Notes: a model not told the origin generated them from the letters alone. A stretch of DNA of 6,139 bases from an uncultured beta proteobacterium (GCA_903944255.1 CAJARE010000312.1:1-6139), one strand, 5' to 3'. Counted from the stretch's first letter, positions 1 through 6,139 are shown. A program made the numbers and translations.

Positions 1-633
1 GGACCCAATGGTGCAGGTAAAAGTACCTTCTTTAACGCTCTGAGTGGCGCCTTCCCTCCCACAAGTGGTCAAATTCTTTTTAACGGTAAAGATATTACGG
101 GAATGCAGCAGCATGAGTTTGCACGCATAGGTATCTCGAAAAGTTTTCAGATTACGAATGTATTTAAGCAGCTCAGTGTTCATGAAAATGTCCGTGTTGC
201 TGCACAAATGCAAACAGCGCGCTATAACTTCTTACGCAGCGCTCAAAGCTACCTTGGGCCGATCGAATTAGCAGATGAACTGCTTCATCGCGTAAATCTT
301 CAACACCTGCGTAATAAAAAAACCGGTGATTTAGCGCATGGTCAACAAAGAGCCTTAGAAATTGCAATGGCATTAGCCTGCAATCCCAGTTTGCTTTTAT
401 TGGATGAACCTACCGCCGGGATGTCTCCAGAAGAAACTCTGGTCATGATGGATCTGATTCGCACCCTTGCTAATGAGCGTACTGTGATTTTGGTGGAACA
501 TAAAATGAAACTTATTATGGGTTTATGTAAACGCATTATTGTCTTACATCATGGTGAATTCTTAGCTGAAGGTACACCAGAAGAAATTCAAAATAATGCT
601 GAGGTACGTCGTGTGTATCTGGGTCAAGGTTAA
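1..633 (+). CDS. livG: LivG-type branched-chain amino acid ABC transporter ATP-binding protein, 5'-truncated by window edge
   Basis: This is one of the two cytoplasmic ATPases that drive a LIV/HAAT-family importer for branched-chain or related amino acids. Frame 1 is open from the first base. The visible 210 residues begin inside the Walker A motif (GPNGAGKST, visible residues 1-9), so about 35-40 N-terminal residues are missing, judging from LivG proteins of about 250 residues. The Q-loop Gln is near residue 50. The signature LAHGQQR (111-117) replaces the usual LSGGQ with the LivG-like form LAYGQQR. Walker B with catalytic Glu is LLLLDEP (131-137), and the switch His lies in VEHKM (about 167). 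The end TPEEIQNNAEVRRVYLG is typical of LivG. livF follows 14 bp downstream, so the two are almost certainly co-transcribed, and the permease and binding-protein genes presumably lie upstream of the window. The family is sure; the substrate is not, since amide, urea and aromatic-acid importers use close relatives. Confidence 0.93.
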   Translation, partial: GPNGAGKSTFFNALSGAFPPTSGQILFNGKDITGMQQHEFARIGISKSFQITNVFKQLSVHENVRVAAQMQTARYNFLRSAQSYLGPIELADELLHRVNLQHLRNKKTGDLAHGQQRALEIAMALACNPSLLLLDEPTAGMSPEETLVMMDLIRTLANERTVILVEHKMKLIMGLCKRIIVLHHGEFLAEGTPEEIQNNAEVRRVYLGQG

Positions 634-647
634 GCTGAAGGTAATCT

Positions 648-1352
648 ATGTTACGTGTTGAAAATTTAAATGCCTGGTATGACCGTAGTCACGTACTTCA
701 AGGCATCTCCCTTGAAGTGAAAAAAGGTGAGATTGTGACTTTAATGGGGCGTAATGGTGCTGGTAAAACCACTACCCTGCGCTCATTAATGGGTTTACTT
801 TCAAAGCGTCAAGGATCTGCATCCATTGACGGCACATCATTTTTAGATATGCCTGCCCATACTCGTTTTCATCTTGGTTTAGCTTATGTTCCAGAAGATC
901 GCCGAATTGTGCCGGGGCTTACCGTTAAAGAAAATCTCGAACTAGGCATTATTGCCAAAAAGAATCGCGGTGATATGAGTGCCATGGTCGATGAAATTGC
1001 GGAGACCTTTCCCCGCCTCAAGGAGCGCCTCAATCAAGATGGCTCTTCTATGTCAGGGGGCGAACAACAGATGTTAGCTATTGCCCGAGCCATGATCGGC
1101 AAACCCAAAGCCATCTTATTGGATGAACCCTCTGAAGGCATCATGCCGGTCTTAGTAGATGAAATGTTCGAGCTGTTTGCTAATCTCAAACGTAAAGGCG
1201 TAACCATCCTCCTAGTTGAGCAGAATGTGCAGCAAGCTTTGAAAATTTCAGACAGAGCTTATATTCTGGATCAGGGCGAAATTGTGTTTCATGACACTGC
1301 ACAAAATCTACTTAATAACGAAGAAATTCAGCAAAAGTATTGCGCTGTTTAA
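648..1352 (+). CDS. livF: LivF-type branched-chain amino acid ABC transporter ATP-binding protein
   Basis: This complete 234-residue protein is the second ATPase of the LIV-type importer and would pair with the LivG-like subunit upstream; the length is normal for LivF. Walker A is GRNGAGKTT (residues 34-42), the signature is MSGGEQQ (135-141) and Walker B is AILLDEP (155-161). The Q-loop position reads VPEDRR with Glu instead of Gln, and the switch His is Gln in VEQN (Gln192). Both substitutions are normal in LivF (E. coli LivF has VPEGRR and VEQN), so they do not indicate an inactive protein. The start is supported by GAAGG at 637-641, 6 nt before ATG. The stop codon lies inside the TTAA at 1349-1352 shared with the convergent membrane-protein gene, which leaves no room for a terminator between them. 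UrtE of urea importers is a close alternative, but VPEDRRIVPGLTV fits LivF better. Confidence 0.93.
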   Translation: MLRVENLNAWYDRSHVLQGISLEVKKGEIVTLMGRNGAGKTTTLRSLMGLLSKRQGSASIDGTSFLDMPAHTRFHLGLAYVPEDRRIVPGLTVKENLELGIIAKKNRGDMSAMVDEIAETFPRLKERLNQDGSSMSGGEQQMLAIARAMIGKPKAILLDEPSEGIMPVLVDEMFELFANLKRKGVTILLVEQNVQQALKISDRAYILDQGEIVFHDTAQNLLNNEEIQQKYCAV

Positions 1353-1852
1353 ATGATGCGCAACCAGTGCCCCAGCTGATGCCAAAAACTTTCAGGTACT
1401 AAGGTCAACAACCAGGTCATTGTGAGATAGCGAAATAATTTACCGAAAAACATGTAGACCAAACAAGGTCCCCATGCTAAACGTAACCAGCCAGCGGCAA
1501 AGCAGAGTGGATCACCTAAACCTGGCAACCAAGAAAGCAGTAGCATTTTGGGGCCACGAGCCTCTAGCCAAGCTTGCATACGCCCATGAATGGGGCCTTT
1601 GAGTGACTCAAAACTGTTACGAGTGATCAAGCCAAGCCACCAATCAAACATACCACCGCCAGTATTACCAATTGTGGCAATGAGGATTGCTATCCAATAT
1701 AAATGGGGGTTGATTGAAACATAGCCAAAGAGTATTGGTTCTGATCCAATCGGAACGAGTGTGGCAGAAATAAAAGCGCTGATAAATACTGCAGGTAAAC
1801 CTACTGATGGCAAACCAAACCAGGCAAAAAAATGCCCGAATATTTCCTCCAT
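1349..1852 (-). CDS. yqaA: YqaA family inner-membrane protein (DedA/VTT-related)
   Basis: This small integral membrane protein of 167 residues resembles E. coli YqaA (about 142 residues), a member of the SNARE-associated/VTT (DedA-like) superfamily whose function is not settled; relatives are implicated in lipid transport and membrane homeostasis. Recognisable conserved stretches are SATLVPIGSEPIL (29-41), IGNTGGGMFDWWLG (61-74), LLLSWLPGLGDPLCFAAGW (104-122) and GKLFRY (137-142), each close to its E. coli counterpart. Hydrophobic segments lie near residues 15-45, 50-75, 103-120 and 125-150. The ATG overlaps the stop of the upstream CoA-transferase by one base (TAATG), and GGAG (minus strand, 1866-1863) sits 10 nt upstream, so translational coupling is likely. 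Its 3' end overlaps livF tail to tail by 4 bp. The family is confident; why it is co-transcribed with a CoA-transferase is unknown. Confidence 0.85.
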   Translation of the reverse strand: MEEIFGHFFAWFGLPSVGLPAVFISAFISATLVPIGSEPILFGYVSINPHLYWIAILIATIGNTGGGMFDWWLGLITRNSFESLKGPIHGRMQAWLEARGPKMLLLSWLPGLGDPLCFAAGWLRLAWGPCLVYMFFGKLFRYLTMTWLLTLVPESFWHQLGHWLRII

Positions 1853-3057
1853 TAAGCGAGTACTCCAGATTTCTTCAAAAGGCTAATTTGTTCTTCTGTA
1901 AGGCCGGCGGCTTGCAGTACTTTCTCAGTGTGCTCACCTAAGGTTGGAGCGCGATAGCGAATGGCGCCTGGATTTTGTGAAAGCTTTGGAATAATCCCAG
2001 GCACTTGAACTTTAAGGCCATCTGCCCCTTCTACCGTTTCTATAACGCCGCGGGCATGATAGTGCGGGTCTTCTGCAATATCCTTGGCTGTATAGATTTT
2101 TCCAGATGGCACTTGAGCACCAATGAGTGCTTTCAGGACCTCATCTATCGATAAAGTCCCAGTCCATGCATTGATTGCAGCATCAATTTCTTCAGCGCGT
2201 TTAGCTCGTCCGTCATTGCGCTCAAGATCAGGATCTTCCCCCAAATCTGTTCTGCCTATCAAGGTCATTAAGCGCTTATAGATAGAGTCCCCATTACCAG
2301 CGATTAAGACATATTGACCATCTTTACAGCGGTATGCGTTCGAGGGAGCAATTCCAGGCAGCGCACCACCGGCTGGCTGTCGAATAGCGCCAAAGGCAGA
2401 ATACTCAGGTAACAAACTTTCTGTGAGATTAAATACTGCCTCATATAAGGCCACATCAATCATTTGACCATTACCACCTCGGGCATCGCGCTCATATAAA
2501 GCCAACAACACTCCCAGAGCACCATGCAAACCAGCAATCGTATCTCCAAGAGAAACGCCAGCTCTAACTGGCACCTCATTGGGATGACCGGTGATATGAC
2601 GAAGACCCGCCATTGCTTCACCAATTGCAGCAAACCCTGGCTCATCACGTCGTGGCCCATCCTGTCCATAACCTGAAATGCGCAACATGATCATTTTAGG
2701 ATTGATCTGATGCAATTCTTCCCAGCCAAGTCCCCACTTTTCTAATGTCCCTGGTCTGAAATTTTCAATCACCACATCCGCTTCTAAGGCTAATTGACGA
2801 GCAATCGCCTGACCCTCTTTGACACGGAGATCTAAACAGATAGATTGCTTATTGCGAGATTGTGCTTGCCACCAGACTGAAGTCCCTTTATGGAGCATGC
2901 GCCATTTGCGCAGAGGGTCGCCTTCTTTTGGAGACTCCACTTTAATCACTTCGGCACCAAAATCAGCCAGTGTTTTAGAGGCAAAGGGTCCAGCTATGAG
3001 CTGCCCTAATTCCAAGACTTTAATTCCCGAGAGAATCTGGTGGTAGTTTTGTTCCAT
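1852..3057 (-). CDS. CaiB/BaiF family III CoA-transferase (first of two)
   Basis: This cytoplasmic enzyme of 401 residues would transfer CoA from an acyl-CoA donor to a free carboxylic acid through an aspartyl-CoA thioester. The family III fold is clear: the N-terminal KVLELGQLIAGPFASKTLADFGAEVIKVE block (13-41), ENFRPGTLEKWGLG (98-111), SGYGQDGP (128-135), and the nucleophile Asp172 in SLGDTIAGL, equivalent to Asp169 of formyl-CoA transferase. A Gly-containing loop AGGALPG (229-235) and the C-terminal block APTLGEHTEKVL (370-381) complete it. The length is typical. ATG at 3057 is preceded by AAGGA at minus-strand 3074-3070 with a long 12-nt spacer; no better start is evident. It is the first gene of a unit with the YqaA-like gene and is divergent from the acyl-CoA dehydrogenase. 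It resembles the SUGCT/formyl-CoA transferase side of the family, but donor and acceptor cannot be deduced. Confidence 0.9.
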   Translation of the reverse strand: MEQNYHQILSGIKVLELGQLIAGPFASKTLADFGAEVIKVESPKEGDPLRKWRMLHKGTSVWWQAQSRNKQSICLDLRVKEGQAIARQLALEADVVIENFRPGTLEKWGLGWEELHQINPKMIMLRISGYGQDGPRRDEPGFAAIGEAMAGLRHITGHPNEVPVRAGVSLGDTIAGLHGALGVLLALYERDARGGNGQMIDVALYEAVFNLTESLLPEYSAFGAIRQPAGGALPGIAPSNAYRCKDGQYVLIAGNGDSIYKRLMTLIGRTDLGEDPDLERNDGRAKRAEEIDAAINAWTGTLSIDEVLKALIGAQVPSGKIYTAKDIAEDPHYHARGVIETVEGADGLKVQVPGIIPKLSQNPGAIRYRAPTLGEHTEKVLQAAGLTEEQISLLKKSGVLA

Positions 3058-3092
3058 CGCCTAGCTAAGTCCTTAAAGGTTTCTGATAGATA

Positions 3093-3126
3093 TTTTCCGC
3101 TTCTTTTGGCTATTTTCACGGATTTT
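3093..3126. promoter_or_regulatory. Helically phased T4 tracts, probable intrinsic bend
   Basis: Four TTTT runs begin at 3093, 3104, 3113 and 3123, spaced 11, 9 and 10 bp, so they lie on about the same face of the helix. Three are embedded in the motif ATTTTC at 3092, 3112 and 3122, exactly 20 and 10 bp apart. Phased A/T tracts of this kind are known to curve DNA. Here they cover the upstream side and -35 region of the candidate rightward promoter. The spacing is seen directly; a regulatory role is inference. Confidence 0.45.
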
Positions 3127-3147
3127 CAAATCTTGCTTAAACTATTG

Positions 3148-3162
3148 GCTAAATCGCTAAAT
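3148..3162. repeat. Tandem GCTAAAT repeat
   Basis: GCTAAAT occurs at 3148-3154 and again at 3156-3162 with one base between, giving an 8-bp period. It falls near the expected transcription start of the candidate rightward promoter, 30-44 bp before the dehydrogenase start codon. It could be part of a protein-binding site or chance in AT-rich DNA. Confidence 0.4.
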
Positions 3163-3191
3163 AACCCATCCATTCCTTAACTGAGATCCTC

Positions 3192-4361
3192 ATGAATCAC
3201 CCCATCCCCAAGGAAGACCAATTCCAAGACATGCGCGAAGCCCTACGCGACCTTTGCAATCGTTATGACTCTGCGTATTGGCAAAAGGTTGATCACGAGC
3301 GTGGCTATCCTGAGGCCTTTGTAAGCGCAATGACAGAGGCGGGATGGTTGGCCGCACTGATTCCTGAAGAATATGGTGGCTCAGGATTAGGTCTAGCCGA
3401 AGCCTCAGTCATTATGGAAGAAATCAATTTTTCTGGCGGTAACTCTGGTTCTTGTCATGGGCAAATGTATAACATGGGAACCCTCCTTCGCCATGGGTCC
3501 GATGTGCAGAAAAAAATGTATCTCCCAAAAATTGCTACAGGAGAGTTACGTTTGCAAAGTATGGCTGTTACTGAGCCTACTACTGGCACCGATACCACCA
3601 AACTCAAAACTACCGCAGTCAAAAAAGGTGATAAATATATTGTCAATGGTCAAAAAGTTTGGATTTCTCGTATTCAACATTCAGACCTCATGATTTTGCT
3701 TGCGCGCACTACACCTCTAAGTGAGGTAAAACGCAAATCTGAAGGGATGTCGATTTTTATCGTCAATCTCAAAGAAGCAATTGGCAAAGGCATGGAGGTT
3801 AGACCGATTGCCAACATGGTAAATCACGAGACCAATGAAGTCTTCTTTGATAACTTAGAAATTCCTGTAGAAAACCTGATCGGAGAAGAGGGCCAAGGAT
3901 TTAGATACATCCTAGACGGCTTAAACGCAGAACGTGTTCTGATTGCCGCAGAGTGTATTGGAGATGCCTATTGGTTTATTGATCGTGCTCGGCGCTATGC
4001 TAATGATCGTGTAGTCTTTGATCGCCCGATTGGCAAAAATCAAGGTATTCAATTTCCGATTGCAGACAGTTATATTGAAACTGAAGCGGCAAACCTCATG
4101 CGATTTAAGGCATGTGAGCTATTTGATAACCATCAAGCTTGTGGGCCAGAAGCCAATATGTCTAAGTATCTAGCTGCAAAAGCCTCTTGGGAGGCTGCCA
4201 ATGTATGTCTTCAAACTCATGGTGGATTTGGCTTTGCCAATGAATACGATGTAGAGCGTAAATTTAGAGAAACTCGCTTATATCAAGTTGCCCCCATCTC
4301 GACTAATTTGATCTACTCTTACGTGGCCGAGCATATTCTTGGTCTACCTAGATCTTTTTAA
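3192..4361 (+). CDS. Acyl-CoA dehydrogenase family protein (Glu247-type active site)
   Basis: This 389-residue cytoplasmic flavoprotein would oxidise an acyl-CoA to the 2,3-enoyl-CoA with FAD and pass electrons to ETF. The N-terminal helical domain covers about 1-120 (IPEEYGGSGLGLAEA at 57-71). The beta domain carries the flavin/substrate signature MAVTEPTTGTDT (124-135). The C-terminal helical domain has the FAD-contact block RVVFDRPIGKNQ (273-284) and QTHGGFGFANEY (341-352), matching the second family signature. At the position of the usual catalytic Glu (MCAD Glu376, YEGTSQI) it reads VAPISTN with Pro368. Glu247 in LNAER aligns with the catalytic Glu254 of isovaleryl-CoA dehydrogenase, so the base has probably moved. 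Asp277 stands where many homologues have Gly. The start gives the expected length but has only a weak GAGAT before it. A CoA-transferase follows 11 bp downstream, suggesting that it makes the thioester substrate. Chain specificity is not readable. Confidence 0.9.
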   Translation: MNHPIPKEDQFQDMREALRDLCNRYDSAYWQKVDHERGYPEAFVSAMTEAGWLAALIPEEYGGSGLGLAEASVIMEEINFSGGNSGSCHGQMYNMGTLLRHGSDVQKKMYLPKIATGELRLQSMAVTEPTTGTDTTKLKTTAVKKGDKYIVNGQKVWISRIQHSDLMILLARTTPLSEVKRKSEGMSIFIVNLKEAIGKGMEVRPIANMVNHETNEVFFDNLEIPVENLIGEEGQGFRYILDGLNAERVLIAAECIGDAYWFIDRARRYANDRVVFDRPIGKNQGIQFPIADSYIETEAANLMRFKACELFDNHQACGPEANMSKYLAAKASWEAANVCLQTHGGFGFANEYDVERKFRETRLYQVAPISTNLIYSYVAEHILGLPRSF

Positions 4362-4372
4362 CTATTCTCAAT

Positions 4373-5557
4373 ATGAGCATTCGCCCTTTAGATGGAATCA
4401 CTGTCGTCGCACTAGAGCATGTGATTGCAGCACCATTCTGCACCCGTCAGTTAGCTGACTTGGGCGCACGCATCATTAAAATCGAACGTCCTGGAGATGG
4501 TGATTTTGCTAGGGGGTACGACACACAAGTAAATGGACTCTCTTCCCACTTTGTTTGGGTCAATCGCTCTAAAGAAAGTTTGACGCTTGATCTCAAACAA
4601 GAATCAGCAATTGCAGTATTAAAGAATTTATTAAAAACTGCAGATGTCTTTATTCAAAATTTAGCACCCGGCGCAGCAGCACGCATGGGACTGACAGCTG
4701 AGGCGTTACAAAAAGATAATCCTGGTTTGATTCTCTGTGCGATCTCCGGCTATGGAAATGATGGTCCCTATCGTGATAAAAAAGCCTATGACCTATTGAT
4801 TCAGAGTGAGGCAGGCTTTCTGTCGATTACAGGTACGCCTGAAACGCCCAGCAAAGCTGGCAATTCTATTGCCGATATTGCCGCAGGTATGTATGCCTAC
4901 ACCAATATCCTGGCTGCACTCTTGCAAAGAGGTAAAACAGGTAAAGGCACGGTGATTGATATCTCCATGTTGGAGGCCTTGAGTGAATGGATGAGCTTTC
5001 CGATGTACTACGCCTATAAGGGCGCTAATCCACCTCCCAGAAATGGCGCATCGCATGCCACGATTTATCCATACGGCCCTTTTAAGGCCGGTGACGGCAA
5101 AACTGTGATGTTGGGTCTTCAAAACGAACGTGAGTGGGTGCAGTTCTGTGAGATCGTTCTAGAAAATTCAGCGCTTGCTAAAGATGAGCGCTTTGATAAG
5201 AATTTCAAACGCAATGAAAAACGCGCTGAATTACTGGAAATTATTAACGCCTGTTTTTGCAAGCTTACCTCTGAGCAACTCATTGCGCGATTAGAACAAG
5301 CACAGATTGCTAACGCCCATCTGAATGATATGGAAGGCTTGTGGAAACACGAGCAGTTGAAGGCACGTAAGCGTTGGACGGAGGTTGGCACTCCAAATGG
5401 TCAGATTGCGGCCCTTCTACCACCGGGCCTCAATGACAGCTATGAATATCGGATGGACCCCATTCCATCTGTAGGGCAACATACCAATGCCATCTTAAAA
5501 GAGCTCGGCATGGCTGAATCTGAAATCGCCAGCATGCGTGAAAGTGGAGCGATTTAA
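4373..5557 (+). CDS. CaiB/BaiF family III CoA-transferase (second of two)
   Basis: This complete 394-residue family III CoA-transferase is clearly diverged from the one at 1852-3057. It has the N-terminal block VVALEHVIAAPFCTRQLADL (11-30), QNLAPG (95-100) in place of ENFRPG, ISGYGNDGPYRD (124-135), and the nucleophile Asp168 in SIADIAAGM. HATIYPYGPFKAGDG (228-242) fills the loop region where formyl-CoA transferase has its Gly-rich segment, and the C-terminus VGQHTNAILKELG is the usual family ending. By overall wording it lies nearer the dicarboxylate (mesaconate/itaconate-like) transferases than to formyl-CoA transferase, but that is only an impression and the substrate is open. It is 11 bp downstream of the acyl-CoA dehydrogenase, with no visible Shine-Dalgarno before its ATG, so its translation probably depends on the upstream gene. 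Its stop overlaps the convergent cardiolipin synthase gene by 4 bp. Confidence 0.9.
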   Translation: MSIRPLDGITVVALEHVIAAPFCTRQLADLGARIIKIERPGDGDFARGYDTQVNGLSSHFVWVNRSKESLTLDLKQESAIAVLKNLLKTADVFIQNLAPGAAARMGLTAEALQKDNPGLILCAISGYGNDGPYRDKKAYDLLIQSEAGFLSITGTPETPSKAGNSIADIAAGMYAYTNILAALLQRGKTGKGTVIDISMLEALSEWMSFPMYYAYKGANPPPRNGASHATIYPYGPFKAGDGKTVMLGLQNEREWVQFCEIVLENSALAKDERFDKNFKRNEKRAELLEIINACFCKLTSEQLIARLEQAQIANAHLNDMEGLWKHEQLKARKRWTEVGTPNGQIAALLPPGLNDSYEYRMDPIPSVGQHTNAILKELGMAESEIASMRESGAI

Positions 5558-6139
5558 AGCAAGGGTGATGTTAGATGGGCAGCATTTTCTAAATAGCGAT
5601 GCCAACGTGGTCGCTTTGACCAGACCTTAGGATCAATGTAATCAGACTGTGCTAAGTATGAGTCGATCAAGATTTGAAAATTGGAAGAAAAATCGATGTT
5701 ATACACAATCAGACTAATTTCAAAATTGAGACGTAGGCTACGCTGATCAAAATTGACCGAACCAAAGATAGCTGCTTTTTGATCTACCAGCAAGCTCTTG
5801 GTGTGCAGCAGACCGCCATGGAACTCAGCAATGTGTACTCCTGAATTTAGGAGATCCTCGTAATAACTTCTACTGCTCCAGGCAACAAGTTTTGAATCAT
5901 TTAATTTGGGAACAATTAAGGTTACCTTCACTCCGCGTCTAGCAGTCGCCATTAGCGCTTGCATTAGTCCATCATCCGGACCAAAGTAGGGAGTAGTAAT
6001 TGTCAACTCCTCTTGCGCATCAATAATGGCAGACAACATCACCTGATACAAAATGTCATCGCGATATACCGGGCCTGATGCTAGTTCCTGCGCAATCACT
6101 CCACCCTCAGAACTGACCATTTGAGGCTTCTGATCTCTA
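5554..6139 (-). CDS. cls: Cardiolipin synthase (ClsA-like, phospholipase D family), C-terminal part; 5' end beyond the window
   Basis: This membrane enzyme condenses two phosphatidylglycerol molecules to cardiolipin and glycerol, or in some variants uses phosphatidylethanolamine. The reading frame stays open to the window edge (six codons, RDQKPQ, precede the first visible Met), so the Met at 6120 is internal and about 194 residues are seen of a protein usually near 480. The visible part matches the end of E. coli ClsA: ASGPVYRDDILYQ, TTPYFGPDD, and the second HKD motif HTKSLLVD followed by GSVNFDQRS (H, K and D encoded within 5782-5805; motif to about 5734). LNFEISL follows, and the C-terminus ends in SPLL, as in ClsA. 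The first HKD motif and the N-terminal membrane segments must lie outside. The gene converges on the CoA-transferase with a 4-bp overlap; no functional link is apparent. Distinguishing ClsA from ClsB/C needs the missing half. Confidence 0.9.
   Translation of the reverse strand, partial: RDQKPQMVSSEGGVIAQELASGPVYRDDILYQVMLSAIIDAQEELTITTPYFGPDDGLMQALMATARRGVKVTLIVPKLNDSKLVAWSSRSYYEDLLNSGVHIAEFHGGLLHTKSLLVDQKAAIFGSVNFDQRSLRLNFEISLIVYNIDFSSNFQILIDSYLAQSDYIDPKVWSKRPRWHRYLENAAHLTSPLL

Larger units (their letters stand above)
3058..3191. promoter_or_regulatory. Divergent intergenic promoter region
   Basis: This 134-bp AT-rich gap separates the two divergent transcription units and must hold their promoters unless they are read from farther away. 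For the rightward unit a plausible sigma-70 site is TTCACG (3115-3120), a 17-bp spacer, then TAAACT (3138-3143), each 4 of 6 to consensus; it would give a leader of roughly 40 nt. For the leftward unit TTGAAA (minus strand, 3129-3124) matches a -35 at 5 of 6, but no convincing -10 stands at the right distance. Phased T4 tracts and a GCTAAAT tandem repeat occupy the middle. No regulator gene lies nearby. Confidence 0.5.

Noticed and set aside
331..351. LivG signature motif LAHGQQR departing from LSGGQ
   Set aside because: LivG proteins commonly have LAYGQQR or LSYGQQR; the Tyr to His change alone is minor.
1192..1226. LivF lacking the switch His and Q-loop Gln, as a possible degenerate ATPase
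   Set aside because: Gln at the switch position and Glu at the Q-loop are normal in LivF, and Walker A, signature and Walker B are intact.
2819..3046. 75-residue plus-strand open frame opposite the first CoA-transferase
   Set aside because: It lies wholly inside a well-supported CoA-transferase gene on the other strand, has no recognisable motif, and its composition fits a mirror of coding DNA.
4793..5391. Two minus-strand open frames of 109 and 90 residues opposite the second CoA-transferase
   Set aside because: They are antisense to a conserved enzyme gene and rich in Cys, Arg and Ser as expected of shadow frames; no family resemblance is seen.
5557..5630. Possible terminator hairpin after the second CoA-transferase (GGCA...TGCC around 5578-5603)
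   Set aside because: The stem is only four pairs with a long loop and no following T-run, and it lies inside the cls coding sequence.
6118..6120. ATG as the real start of a short 188-residue phospholipase D protein
   Set aside because: The frame continues open upstream to the window edge and the visible part aligns with the second half of ClsA, so this Met is internal.
1..6139. CRISPR arrays, insertion sequences, integrase or attachment sites, tRNA or rRNA genes, toxin-antitoxin or defence genes
   Set aside because: Nearly all DNA is accounted for by ordinary metabolic, transport and membrane genes, and no repeat arrays or mobile-element proteins are visible on either strand.

Overview
The window looks like a compact stretch of a betaproteobacterial chromosome. 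By eye the G+C is in the mid-40s percent, intergenic space is minimal, and neighbouring genes often touch or overlap. The gene content and protein wording (LivG/LivF, family III CoA-transferases, an acyl-CoA dehydrogenase ending in an 'APIST' motif, a ClsA-like cardiolipin synthase) suggest a low-G+C member of the Burkholderiaceae, possibly Polynucleobacter. That genus is an inference from recognition only.

Layout: (1) 1-1352, plus strand: the end of a high-affinity amino-acid (LIV/HAAT-type) ABC transporter operon, with livG cut at its 5' end by the window edge and livF complete. (2) 1349-3057, minus strand: a two-gene unit, a CaiB/BaiF family III CoA-transferase followed with a 1-nt TAATG overlap by a small YqaA-type (DedA/VTT-related) inner-membrane protein. 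(3) 3058-3191: a 134-bp divergent intergenic region, the only substantial non-coding DNA here, with four helically phased T4 tracts and a short tandem repeat. (4) 3192-5557, plus strand: an acyl-CoA dehydrogenase followed 11 bp later by a second, different CaiB/BaiF CoA-transferase. (5) 5554 to the window end, minus strand: the C-terminal half of cardiolipin synthase, running off the edge.

The central block (1852-5557) reads as an organic-acid catabolic module. Two CoA-transferases could load CoA onto carboxylic acids from a donor thioester, and the acyl-CoA dehydrogenase would then introduce an alpha,beta double bond. The LIV-type ATPases may belong to an uptake system for a related substrate, but the link is positional only and the substrate cannot be read from the sequence. 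The most notable details are the dehydrogenase, whose usual catalytic-glutamate position is Pro while a Glu sits at the alternative helix-G position, the phased T-tracts in the divergent promoter region, and two convergent gene pairs that each share one palindromic TTAA holding both stop codons. I see no mobile element, CRISPR array, tRNA or rRNA, and no clear evidence of an undescribed defence or mobile system.
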